Below are positions 22,361 through 32,479 of a stretch of DNA of 64,000 nt, in pieces; the first letter of the stretch is position 1, and the number at the start of each line of letters is the position of its first letter. The notes under the pieces are model-generated. The model ran no database searches. It worked only from the letters and a program-made list of their open reading frames with translations, and was not told the origin of the DNA. Origin of the DNA: Dryomyza anilis (lineage: Eukaryota > Arthropoda > Insecta > Diptera > Dryomyzidae); assembly GCA_951804985.1 (NCBI GenBank), contig OX638130.1, positions 39,694,751 through 39,758,750 of the forward strand, given 5' to 3'. Position numbers and translations under genes: made by a program.

Positions 22361-22610
22361 ATAAATAAAAATAATTTAATTCAATATATAACAAAAAATA
22401 TATATTAAATAAGTATTTATACTTTTTGATATGCTTTGTAAAATTCTTTCAACCTAACGAATGTTTTACCAAAGACAGTTGTAACAACTTCTACAGGTGG
22501 GCCAATTAATTGAATCAAACATAACATACACTAAATAATGCAATATCCTATTTTAAAATAGCAACGTAGAAGAAAATAATGTAAGGAGAAACTGAACGAC
22601 GCCGCCGACG

Positions 22611-22850
22611 CACAAACAAAAAACAAAATGAAATACAGAAGAAAAAAACAGTGTTGCAATTTAAGAAAATGAATAAATCAAAAGTAACAAATAAATACTA
22701 TTAAAGATTTAGTTGTATTGACGCACGAGACGCACACACAAAAAACAAAATGAAATACAGAAGAAAAAAACAGTGTTGCAATTTAAGAAAATGAATAAAT
22801 CAAAAGTAACAAATAAATACTATTAAAGATTTAGTTGTATTGAAGTTATA
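22611..22850. repeat. 121-bp tandem duplication
   Basis: AACAAAATGAAATACAGAAG... through TTTAGTTGTATTGA is repeated once with a 121-bp period. Both copies begin in a GACGCAC(A)n context. Confidence 0.9.
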
Positions 22851-22985
22851 TTAAATTTATTCCTAATAATATTTTAATTTAAAAATGTGTAAATACAATT
22901 AATTAATTAATTAATTAATAAATACATTCATATTTTAAATGGAATATGATTTTGTTTGCTATTAATATCAGTTGTTATATATACG

Positions 22986-24100
22986 TACAATATTTTTTTC
23001 TGTGCAGAACCAAAAAGTGACTTAAATATAACGAACTTGTACATCAATACGACAAACAAATTAATCAAATGTCAACCAATGATCGCGTTCGTCAATATTA
23101 CATATTCTGTTAATCAATCGAGATTTACTAACACATTAAAAGATTTTGAAGTACGGTGTACGTTAATATTACGAATGCTATTTAATAAACCCGTTCATAA
23201 TATTTATAATGATTTTAATTAAATAGTAATTAAAAAAAAACAAAATTATTCGAACAAATGTATAGTCAAATTAATTCATGAAATAAATTTGACTGCGAAT
23301 TTCTGAATAACTGTTGATACTTATACACAGAACCAAATAGAGACGTAAATTCAACGAATTTGTACATCAATACGACAAACAAATTAATCAAATGTCAACC
23401 GATGATCGCATTCGTCAATATTACGTATTGCGTTAATCAACCGAGATTTACTAACACATTGACAGATTTTGAAGTGTGGTCTACGTTAATATGCGCTTAT
23501 CAACCTTCTCTAATCAATTGATTAAAAGAGTAATTAATGAAACACATTCAACCAAATTTATAGTCAAATTAATCCACATAGCATTGAGCTCGTATTTGGG
23601 AATTACATTTTTGTTCACTTGTTGTTGTTTATTTATTTACATATAATAAAATAATAATCCCATTCAATTCATCATATTTAAATTAAATTACATTATGTAT
23701 ATTTAGTATATTTATCGCACTATATACTTTTTTGGAAATAAAACCACGCATTTTAATTACTTTTTGATGGCTTTGTATTTATTTTTCACTTTACTAAATT
23801 ATTAGCGGCACCACGGCTTGTTTGTTTTCCGCCATTACACAATGCTAATATGTGTTAGTGTATAACCTGTGTATACATGAGAGCGTGAGATTGAAGATCA
23901 CGATATGTAACTTTGATAAACGACTACATCAAAACATGTATGCGTGTACGTTATATTAAGTAACTTGTTCATCAATATTACGAAAACAGTTTGATGTACG
24001 TCGTTTGTCAAATACGATACTTTTTTCTGTTATATCCATATCATGCCCATCACATCATCGTTTTGAAGCAGTCGGTTTTTATTACGATTTTCTGATAGCT
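22986..24100. mobile_element. Element D-like copies, nested or decayed
   Basis: CAGAACCAAAAAGTGAC at 22986 and CACAGAACCAAATAGAGACG at 23325 both resemble the left end of element D. Each is followed by AACGAACTTGTACATCAATA-type repeats. The GCTAATATGTGTTAGTGTA stretch (23850) and GAAGCAGTCGGTTTTTATTA (24066) match D's interior, and TTTTTTCTG at 24020 resembles a right end. Exact boundaries cannot be fixed by eye. Confidence 0.55.
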
Positions 24101-24448
24101 GTTGCGTGACAGTTTTTTTTAGGAAAAAAATTCCGGAAATAAATTTATTTCTGACTTCATAAATTATAAGAACTGGACTGCAGTATCGACTGGCTACGTT
24201 CAGATCATGAAACATGATGTCAAAAATAAACTCTAATGCCAAATATGACAGGAACGACAGGAAATTAATTGTTCAAAGTGGCCAACCATACTTTTAGGCG
24301 TTAATGATAAAATAAACGAATCAGCAACAAATGAGTGATTATTGTTCGTCAATTGTCGTTACATGTTGCTTAGTAAATAGAAATGTATATTGTCGAAAAA
24401 TCATGTAATGTTGGTAGAGTCGAGGTTCGTCTATTTTACTGTGTCTAT
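24101..24448. other. No feature recognised
   Basis: Intervening sequence between repeats; the minus-strand 70-codon frame has no recognisable content. Confidence 0.4.
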
Positions 24449-24618
24449 TTTAAAACGAACTCGCCAACACGCCCGTTTATATCGCCTATTGATTTGAACT
24501 GAGCTCAAAACAACGACGATCGTGTTGACGAGCTACGAAGTGTAGGAAAATGAATATGTGATTCAAATGTTGAGCATCGAGTCGGGGTTTTCTCGCTCAG
24601 TAATTAAGTTACTTTACA
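24449..24618 (-). repeat. 3' LTR
   Basis: 170 bp, nearly identical to 26384-26553 (a few substitutions and one T-run difference). Reads TGTAAAG...CGTTTTAAA on the minus strand, so it lacks the usual CA end. Confidence 0.85.
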
Positions 24619-24689
24619 TCTCGGCCATCCGACAAAATCACTGTCCCAGTGATGAAAATACGATGAATCGTAAAACATGGATCACTCAG

Positions 24690-25010
24690 CATCAGAAAAT
24701 CACGAATTTGGATGAATTATTATCCAACGTTGAGACGAAAAGCTCAATAATTTTGAAGAACACAAAGCATCAAAATTATTTAAGTATCATAATTTGATTC
24801 AAACACAAAATTAATTTGGAAGATCACAAAACATCCACAAATTTAGAATTTGGAAGAACACACAGTATCTAAATTCTAAACAAAAACAAAAAACATTTCG
24901 AAGAACACACAGCATCCAAAAATGTATAATTTGAAAGAACACACAGCATCCAAATTCTTTAACAAAAACAAAAAAAAAACAAAAAACATTTGGAAGAACA
25001 CAAAATCATC
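24690..25010. repeat. Imperfect repeats in the 3' part of the LTR element
   Basis: Five or more copies of TTGGAAGAACACACAGCATC separated by A-rich spacers. Non-coding. Confidence 0.65.
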
Positions 25011-25034
25011 TCATACTTATGAACGATAACGAAA

Positions 25035-25275
25035 CTAATTATTATATTTAATATCTCGATAATCGATGACCATACGAAATTCACCGTCTTTTTTAGGCAC
25101 GAGAAAAGCACGACTAGCGTAGTTAAAGTAGAAAACTCTATTATATCATTTTCAGTAACTCCTGAACAATTTCATCTAGTTTTTCGTGCAAGTGGTAAGG
25201 AACACGAAACGATTTATGATTTACAATTTTAGTTTTATCTTTTAATTCTATTTTCATCTCCACGAAATTAGTTTT
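25035..25275 (-). pseudogene. Reverse transcriptase N-terminal fragment
   Basis: Minus-strand translation gives HKSFRVPYHLHEKLDEIVQE, then after a frameshift YASRAFLVPKKDGEFRMVID followed by YRDI. This is the canonical start of gypsy-type RT (KKDG..R..DYR). It stops before the catalytic motif. Confidence 0.8.
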
Positions 25276-25277
25276 TC

Positions 25278-25505
25278 CTAACTGTGAAAGTTCTTCCGCA
25301 AAACAAGTATTGTATGTGCCGAATCGGTCTTGTATGTTATTATAAATCGACCACCTTCACGCAGTAGACTAATACCCGAATGATCCAAGAAATTTTGGCC
25401 AATTATCATATCGCACTCTTGATCACAGACTTTCACCACTAAGGTATTAATGGGTATTTGTACATTTTGAATTTTGACAACCTTATTAAATTGTCCAATT
25501 GACAA
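25278..25505 (-). pseudogene. Retroviral-type aspartic protease, C-terminal half
   Basis: 75 codons with CDMIIGQNFLDHSGISL, the hydrophobic-GxNFL motif that follows the flap in retrotransposon proteases. The catalytic DTG region is not seen. Confidence 0.65.
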
Positions 25506-25509
25506 TACT

Positions 25510-26285
25510 TCATATCCACCAAAACCAGAAATGTTTAGAATTTAACAAAAACAAATCGCGATGTTTTCGTTGTTCGACAACATTCAAATGGGATTTTATT
25601 TGTACAAGAATGTCCTGTACTGTTTTACAATTTGGTATACATCCGGTATCCGCATTAATTAACTCTTTATCTTTGAGTCCCGAAATTATATACGATTTGG
25701 CACACTCATCCGAAAAACCAGTCTTTCGCGTTAATGCCAGAACATCGTAAAAATATTTTTCTATGCTTTCGTCTGGACTCTTAGTGCGACGTAATAACCG
25801 AACGTACACATCACGTTCATCCTGTACTTGTGGAAAAGCATTAATGAGGGATATTTTGAATGCTTCCCATGAACACTCGTTTTCTTTAATCGAGGAGAAC
25901 CAAGAAGCCGCTGCTTCCTCCAAACGCATAGCTGCATAAAACATCACCATGCGGTCGTCCCACTTGAAAATATTTTTTATTTTTTTCGACCGTTGCGAGC
26001 CACTCGCGTGCCGTTTCACAATTTTTGTCGGATGGATTAAATGGTGGTATTAAACGCTTGCACTCTTCAAGACCGCATATCAGAGAACCCGAAGCATTCT
26101 GAGATTGATTGTATATCAATCTCACTGTCCACACTTTTGTCTAGCGCATTTTCTTTTTCGCCTAATTGGCGTTCTCTTTCAACCAACTCGTGTTCGCGTT
26201 GCGCAAGCGTAATTTCACGCTGCGAAATCAAATCATCTGTGCGTTCGACCGCAGATGAACCGACTTGTTTTTTTTGACATATTTT
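25510..26285 (-). pseudogene. Gag of the LTR element, two frameshifts
   Basis: In order: a charged coiled-coil start (QREITLAQREHELVERERQL), a frameshift, KRLIPPFNPSD and AREWLATVEK, a second frameshift, then FKWDDRMVMFYAAMRLEEAA, the ASWF capsid motif and LLRRTKSPDESIEKYFYDVL. Typical of gypsy-type Gag. No zinc knuckle is visible. Confidence 0.75.
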
Positions 26286-26383
26286 TTTTTCACGAAAACG
26301 AATTAAAATTATTGTCTATTTTATTTGACAAGAGGAGTGCGAGGCGGGTCAAAACCATTATTTGTTGGATCCCACTTCTGAAA

Positions 26384-26553
26384 TTTAAAACGAACTCGCC
26401 AACACGCCCGTTTATATCGCCTATTGATTCGAACTGAGCTCAAAACAACGACGATCGTGTTGACGAGCTACGAAGTTTAGGAAAATGAATATGTGATTCA
26501 AATGTTGAGCATCGAGTCGGGTTTTTCTCGCTCAGTAATTAAGTTACTTTACA
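26384..26553 (-). repeat. 5' LTR
   Basis: 170 bp, pairs with 24449-24618. On the minus strand it is followed by TTTCAGAAGTGGGATCCAAC, where a primer-binding site is expected; I cannot assign the tRNA. Confidence 0.85.
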
Positions 26554-26557
26554 CTAT

Positions 26558-27099
26558 GTATTTAAAATTTTAAAATAATTGTGGCTGCAAGAGCGACGGT
26601 CGCAAATAATCTTAAAAAAAAAAAACAGAAAAAGTGTTTGAAATTTGCAACACAAAATCTATAGACGCATTAAAGACTAATAAAATTGACAGGTTGGTCA
26701 CAACATAAAACAAGAAGAAAAAATATTGCAAAGTTAAATTTAATTTTAGTTATTTTGCGTAAAAGTGCGGCGATTCGGTAATAACAAAAATGGGAGCACG
26801 AATTGGTGTAGCAGTTAAACAATGTGAGTTTGTTTTAAGTGTTTTTTAATTTCATAAAATTTAATTCAACGTTACCTAATGTCCCTGGAGACGTAAAGTG
26901 ACGGATCCAAGTTGCAGTGACCGAACCGAGAAGACGGCACGCCAAGGACACGTTAAGTACCATCTTACTTATTTAAACCCCAGGGACATTTTACTCAAAT
27001 TACTGCTGATGAACAATTTAAATATTTTTGTTTAAGGTTTTTTTGGAAACTGCGACGCTTGACGTCAAACAACTCCACCATTTATAAAAATTTGCTCCA
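26558..27099. other. No gene; contains a CCCTGG-ended inverted repeat
   Basis: AATGTCCCTGG at 26879 and CCAGGGACATT near 26980 are inverted and about 100 bp apart, enclosing a GC-richer stretch. An ATG at 26790 followed after 11 codons by GTGAGT could be a first exon, but nothing supports it. Confidence 0.4.
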
Positions 27100-27110
27100 A
27101 TATATATATA

Positions 27111-27159
<49 letters not shown>
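27100..27159. repeat. (TA)n microsatellite
   Basis: About 30 AT dinucleotides with one phase break. Confidence 0.95.
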
Positions 27160-27160
<1 letters not shown>

Positions 27161-27790
27161 CACATCGTGCTAGACGCAACGCGGGAAAAACATTAAACAA
27201 ACGCCTCAAATAGACGAAGGCTCAGCCTCCATTTTTGCTTCATTCCTGGCATTATTCATTTTTTGTACTTTTTAACCAAACGCACCGCGGGATAATAATA
27301 CGTGGCGTACATTAGCACGTCGAGGGACCAATGCCCCAGTAGAATAGTTTATGTTTGATTGTCTTAGTTTTAAATGTATTTTTCATTATATTTTATATTA
27401 CATTATATTTTTATATTATATTTTTAACATCTTTGATTTTAAATAATATTATTTTTGCAGCAAACATCTTTAACCCGTGTAAGTTTTTCAAAGAGGTCGT
27501 AAAGTGTCCCAAATTTTGTTTGTCCCTGTAAATAGAGCTCCATCTTTAAGTGTTTTAGTATTAATTGTTTCGCGTCCCCGATAAATGGGAGAACATTTAA
27601 TTTGTTTGCCTTTTGTTTAGGTATACATTATTTTAGTTTTCTATTTTTGTTTAATCAAATGTTTTAAATTCAGTATTGGTTTATTTTATGAATTTAATTG
27701 AGTTCCTTATTTTAATTTCATTTTTATAATTTTTGGTTTAACGTATTAGTTCTAATTGCTTTTATTAAATATATTTAAAATTACAAAATT
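27160..27790. other. No feature recognised
   Basis: A GC-richer block (27165-27350) followed by AT-rich sequence. No supported gene or repeat. Confidence 0.4.
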
Positions 27791-28319
27791 TGTTGCATTC
27801 GTTTATTATGATTTTTACGTTCGAATTATGTTGACCTAAAAGCGAACCATAGGGAATTGTGAGATGTAGTTTTGTCAAGTGTTTAGCGTCAGCTTAAATA
27901 GGGTGTTACCAATTAATAGGCATAGGTAACCCATGGTAGGGAGGGATGTGTCCGGGGTGATTAAAAACACTTAATCGCCCCTGTGTTCGTAAGTTCTTGT
28001 TCGTGTAATTACCGCGTTTTCGTTTCGTTTTCGTTTCGGCATATGTTTTTTTTGATAGGGTTTTGTTTAGTTTGTTTTAAGTCGTGTTAGTTTCTGTTTA
28101 ATTTTGACGGCATGATATTTTGAATAGTGCGTGTAACCCTAGTGGATGAGCAAAAACTCACCCCATGTCCGACGAGCTGTAGCCGGCAAGTCCGCGAGCA
28201 TGCCACCCGCTCCGCTCCACTGGGTTATCCTTTTCCTTTCCTACCTCTTTCTCTACTTTTTATGTCTCTATTTTTCCCTTTTTCCTATCCCCCTACTAGA
28301 TAGCATGCTCGCACTAACA
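27791..28319 (+). repeat. LTR, about 529 bp
   Basis: Begins TGTTGCATTCG and ends GCACTAACA, giving TGTT...AACA borders. An alternative start is TGTTGACC at 27829, but the upstream 38 bp are also shared with the copy at 16586, so the earlier start is preferred. Confidence 0.75.
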
Positions 28320-28320
28320 G

Positions 28321-28336
28321 TGGCGCCCAGGACGAA
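28321..28336 (+). promoter_or_regulatory. Primer-binding site
   Basis: TGGCGCCCAGGACGAA lies one base after the LTR. The TGGCGCCC core is the usual complement of a tRNA 3' end in gypsy-like elements (for gypsy itself tRNA-Lys); the tRNA here is not assigned. Confidence 0.75.
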
Positions 28337-28655
28337 ATATAAATTTTTGTCATGTTGAGGGATTTTTGTAGTGCAATAATTGACTTTTGCTGACGTCAAC
28401 CGTGTCTGTAAGTCTTTGGATAAAGAGATAAAACCATTTATTCCAAATTGTGACAGCATACGATTGACGCCAGCAGGAAATAAATAGGTGCAATAAATTA
28501 GATATAAAATAGCTTAGTTTTCAAGTGAAATAATTTATTTTCGTCGAAATCATTTATAACTGTGGCGCTAAAACATTCGCCAGTCAAAATCGCGACAACT
28601 AAAATATGATGTCTACGATATTGCAATTAAATAAAAATCTGTGATACTAGTGATC

Positions 28656-28737
28656 GCTGAGTTCAATCCACTTGTAAGTATTTGGGCAACGCGTAAACCC
28701 GTTGACCCAAATTGCTACAAGTTGGAGCGAACTCAGC
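28656..28737 (+). promoter_or_regulatory. Long stem-loop in the retrotransposon leader
   Basis: GCTGAGTTC / GAACTCAGC, CCACTTGTA / TACAAGTTGG and TTTGGGCAACG / CGTTGACCCAAA pair successively around a short loop. It would form an interrupted hairpin of about 82 nt between the primer site and gag. Confidence 0.65.
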
Positions 28738-28801
28738 AAAATCTAATCACGAAAAGTAATTTCAATTAAAATTTAAAATAAAGTGCAATATTTAGTCTTG
28801 T

Positions 28802-28878
28802 CGTAGTCGGATTTAGAGTCTTTGCGTGATGCAAATAATGCGCATCAACTCAAATCGCTTCTGACATGAACGACTACG
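28802..28878 (+). promoter_or_regulatory. Second stem-loop in the retrotransposon leader
   Basis: CGTAGTCGGATTT.GAG pairs with CTCAAATCG and CGACTACG, and the inner TTGCG.GATGC pairs with GCGCATCAA. Its size and spacing are similar to the first hairpin. Confidence 0.6.
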
Positions 28879-29333
28879 TTGACACCAAATTAAGTGCAAT
28901 ACAATTAATTTTAAATATGTTGTGATATAAATTTAGTTTACATATGTTAAGTAACGATGTCCTTGTATTGTCTTTTTGTAGTCAATTGAAGTTGTATTGT
29001 TACTTTTTTTAAATTATTATACATAAATTACAACTTTCGTATTTTTCAATCTTTTATACAATTTTAAAATTGAAGTAGTTCATATTTTAATTAAACAAAA
29101 ATATGCGTTTGTTTTGTTCCATAAGTTCAAAAGTCAAAACAATAAATTTAAAATCTTTTTTTTTAATTTCAACTTCAAATATAACTTTTATTTTAAACAG
29201 TTGTTCTAATTCAATTTTTTAAAATTTAAACCTTATGTTGAAATAATTTGTGTTTCACACCTTTAAATTTTCGTTTTTAATTTTGATTCGCATACAAAGA
29301 ATTGTGTGATATGCTCATGTTATGCGCTTCAAC

Positions 29334-29483
29334 ATGACAAAGCCAGCGCAATCCTTGTCGGCGTCTCAAGTCAACTCACTGGTCACCAGAATTGGCAAAT
29401 TGTCAAATGGTGACATCTCCACTTCGGTGGAAGTCAGTTTTCTTTGTAAAAAAGTTCATGAAAAGCCAATTAGCTGTATGTAA
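29334..29483 (+). pseudogene. Gag N-terminus of the second LTR element
   Basis: ATG and 49 codons (MTKPAQSLSASQVNSLVTRI...) in a stretch with more balanced base composition than its surroundings, about 1 kb after the primer site, where gag should start. A stop at 29481 or loss of the remainder ends it. Confidence 0.5.
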
Positions 29484-29910
29484 AATTTAATTTAAAATTT
29501 CGTGAACACAAACCAATGAAAAGCAACATTTTGACTGAGATATGATCTGAATTGCAAAGAAGAAGAATTTTGTACAATTTTCATCCATAAAAGCCAAAGA
29601 AATTAAATTTCAACAATTCTGTGAACTGCAATATATGTAAACTAGTGATGATCATTTGCAAGAGCAAGGCAAGAAATGGTAATCTTAATCTTTTAAATTT
29701 TAAATAAAAGATCGAAGACAAATATCTTAAACTGCATATTAATTATGAAAACGAATAGAATTTGAACACTAATTGTATTTAAGTTACTTATTTTTCATAT
29801 TTTCAATTTCTTCAACATTTTACTAAAAAAAAATCCAATAACATAAAAATTTGAATTATATTTTAACAAGAATTAACTAACAAAAAATAATCTCAAGGCC
29901 TTAATAAAAT
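29484..29910. other. No feature recognised
   Basis: AT-rich sequence without a supported feature. Confidence 0.4.
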
Positions 29911-30141
29911 GAACGAAAAGTCACCAAATACATTTTCAAAATGCTAAATATTTTTTACAAACATCTTTATGTATCTGTCAATTTTTAATCGATGATCACC
30001 ATTTTTTTATCACATGATAAGAAAATGTAAATCTATCAATTGATATTTCAACTTAAAAATGCATCAATTACTTTTTATAATATTAATCAACAAACTCGAA
30101 AATTAAGTTTTTCAAAAAATGTATTTGGTGACTTTTCGTTC
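29911..30141. mobile_element. 231-bp MITE with perfect 21-bp terminal inverted repeats
   Basis: GAACGAAAAGTCACCAAATA at the left end is perfectly inverted at the right end (30121-30141). An inverted, more decayed copy is at 5999-6220; about 11 bp outside one end are also shared between the copies, so the real element may be slightly longer. No target duplication is obvious. Confidence 0.8.
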
Positions 30142-30431
30142 TACAACGACGATATACATTATACGATATACATATACAATAAATATAAGGAATATTTCGT
30201 ATGGGCATATTTCTGTTTTCGTCATAGATTAAAAAATCCGTATGCTACACGTACCGTATGTCAAGAGAACTCAAATAATATCTTACAGAGTAACATTTTT
30301 CTTTGCGAACACCATGAGGACACAAACTCAAACGCTACAAAGCGAATACTAACAGAAAGAAGAGAATATAACAATAACGATTCGTATACACACACATTCA
30401 CAACGACAACTCTTCGATGCTATCCTGTATC

Positions 30432-30505
30432 ATCGCATGGCAACAAACAGACGCATGACAACAGACAGACGCATGACAACGGACAGACGCATGGCACCAC
30501 ACTAC
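30432..30505. repeat. Short tandem repeat, about 19 bp
   Basis: Four imperfect units of ACAGACGCATGACAAC. It lies inside a 159-codon open frame (30040-30519) that also runs through the MITE, so the frame is not considered a gene. Confidence 0.8.
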
Positions 30506-30812
30506 ATGTATGTATCTAGTACAGCTCTCTAGTTGGCAACAACAACGAGTTGTGGTACAAAAAATTTCCCGCCAAAAATTCTATCAAAAGCTTGGATGCT
30601 GCTTTATTCGCATTTTTGTTGTTGTTGCACTTTCAAACGAATCAACGGATTTTTGAAAAAAGAAAAACATAAAAAGCAATATATCAGCTAAATATATCAC
30701 ACTGTGAAAATGTTCATATATAATTTTTTTATTACTTCATGATTTTACAATTAACAAAAAAACTATATATAAAAGTAAAACATAAATAATAATGTGCATA
30801 GCACAGTGCATA

Positions 30813-31612
30813 CACAGAAAAAAAATGTACATCATATTGATGAATTCCGTTCTTCAAACCAGGATTCATTGTATTGAAGAGCCATTTATAATATTAATGA
30901 CTAACGCCATCAATGTTATGAATGCTATCAGAAATATGAAGAACGCTTGGTAACTGTCGAAAAAGTGTTCTTCAATATGATGAACTGTATGTGAAGAATA
31001 CGTTTCATCATATTAATGAACCAAAATATAAAATACAACATATATGTTCTTTATATTGAAGAATGCTGTTCATTAAACCAAATTTCTATCAACATATTTT
31101 TTTTTCGTTCATGTTTTGCCGTACTTCTCAATACTCAAGTAGTTCTTGTGTGTTATTTCTTATATAATGCTTGCTCGACATGCATAAATTAGTAAAATGT
31201 TTTATAATATATTTATTATAATTACAACTTTTTCTTAATAAAAAGTGATATTTATAAAAAATATATTTTTGAAAAAAAAAATTTTTTTCGAACAATTTTT
31301 TTTTTTTGTAACCTTTTTTTTAACCTTTTTTTTCGAACACATTTTTTTGTTGAACAAATTTTTTTTTCGAAATTTTTTTTTTTCGAAATTTTTTTTTTTT
31401 ATATCTTTTTTTTTGGAACAATTTTTGTATTTTATTATTTTATTTTATTATTGTATAATTGTATTGAATATTTTGTTCATATATATAATGAATACATTCA
31501 TTAATATGTCATTTAATGAACGGTGGTATCAATATGATGAAGCAGGTAGTTGGTGAAAAAATTCATAACATTTATGAATACATTCATCATATTGAAGAAT
31601 TTTTTTTCTGTG
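30813..31612. mobile_element. Element C, 800-bp TA-flanked MITE
   Basis: Ends CACAGAAAAAAAATG and its reverse complement TTTTTTTTCTGTG, with TA on both sides (30811-30812, 31613-31614); the flanks GTGCA|TA|TGCAC join cleanly. Both ends carry TTCATnnTATTGATGAA/TGAAGAA short palindromes. The middle (31245-31425) is a run of T-tracts separated by CGAA, which produces an artefactual Phe-rich reading frame. Confidence 0.85.
31245..31425. repeat. T-tract/TTCGAA low-complexity repeat in element C
   Basis: Seven or more T8-T11 tracts separated by CGAAC or CGAAA. Non-coding. Confidence 0.85.
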
Positions 31613-31614
31613 TA

Positions 31615-32479
31615 TGCACAATTGATGTACGAACTTGCGTAGCGAAGAAATGAGAAATACCATTGTTTTGTTTATTTTATCTTTTTGATGCGACTTTTAA
31701 AGCACTTTTAAAGCTATTTACCGCTTCAAAAGTGCTTCACAGGCCTTATTTTTAAGATGCTTATATTCTTTAGAATTGACAAAAACAAAAAAAAAAACAC
31801 ACATCTTCATTACTGTTCACGTTCATAAATATTTTGCACGTTTTCCATTGTAACTTGTTGTTCAATATTTAGTAATATCATGAATTCGTTTGTATATTAT
31901 TATTACCTTAAAAACATAATAAATATATTAAAATTATAAAAAAAAACGCAAGAGTCTTTTTTTTTCTTGCAGTCTTAGTCTTGCACTTGCTCTTGTTCTT
32001 TTTCTTGCAAAATCTCGATCTTGTTCTCGCTTTTGTTCTTGCAAAAAAATGCAAGAACAAGAAATGTTTAATCATCACTAATGTAAAAAAATATCTGCCT
32101 TATACTTGAAATGTTTTAATTCGATTAATGAAACAAAAAACAAATTTTAGACCAAATACCGTTGTTTTGGAAATATAGTTTCTCAAAAAACAGCATGTGA
32201 ATTTTTGTACAACCAAAAATGTTTATTTTGGGAACTCCAAATTTTAATTAATGATATTTTACTTAAGATCTTCTATATAAAATAAAATATGTTTTTCTTT
32301 TTCTTTTTATACTTTTTTAAAAACCGTTTTAAACCGGTATAAAACCGAAACCGTTTATATCGGTTTTGGATATCGGTTTATTTCTGATTTTCGTATAACG
32401 GTTTCGGTTACGGTTTCGGTTTTAAAAATGAAACGGTTTTAAACGGATATCGGTTTCGGTTACGGTTTCAATCCTTGCT
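31615..32479. repeat. AT-rich spacer with CTTG-rich and CGGTTT-rich tracts
   Basis: 31960-32062 repeats CTTGTTCTTGCA-like words and has an inverted TTGTTCTTGCA / TGCAAGAACAA pair around 32033-32061. 32325-32475 repeats CGGTTTCGGTTACGG. No gene seen. Confidence 0.6.

Larger units (their letters stand above)
21218..22985. mobile_element. Element H, CACACAGAAAAAAAAG terminus with TTAAT..ATTAA motifs
   Basis: Left end CACACAGAAAAAAAAGTGTG after TA; right end ATATTTTTTTCTGTG at 22985. Subterminal TTAATTAATTAA and AATTAATT motifs occur at both sides (21270-21480, 22880-22920). It contains a tRNA-derived SINE, a 478-bp tandem duplication and a 121-bp tandem duplication. No coding capacity seen. Confidence 0.55.
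24449..26553 (-). mobile_element. Internally deleted gypsy-like LTR retrotransposon, 2.1 kb
   Basis: Two 170-bp LTRs (24449-24618 and 26384-26553) enclose, on the minus strand, gag, part of a protease and the first part of reverse transcriptase. Everything from the RT palm through integrase is missing. The 4-bp CTAT on both outer sides (24445-24448, 26554-26557) is a target duplication, so the element inserted as a unit. Minus-strand LTRs start TGTAAAGTAACTTAATTAC. Confidence 0.85.
27791..29483 (+). mobile_element. 5' end of a second LTR retrotransposon
   Basis: LTR (27791-28319), primer-binding site directly after it, a leader of about 1 kb with two stem-loops, and the start of a Gag frame at 29334. 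The rest of the element is not recognisable after 29483, so it is 3'-truncated. A partial LTR of the same family is at 16586. Confidence 0.75.

Noticed and set aside
26790..26830. First exon of a host gene (MGARIGVAVK then GTGAGT)
   Set aside because: Too short and unsupported; no downstream exon found.
30040..30519. 159-codon protein gene
   Set aside because: The frame starts inside the MITE and runs through a 19-bp tandem repeat; no family resemblance.
31245..31556. 103-codon Phe-rich membrane protein
   Set aside because: Produced by T-tract low-complexity DNA inside element C.
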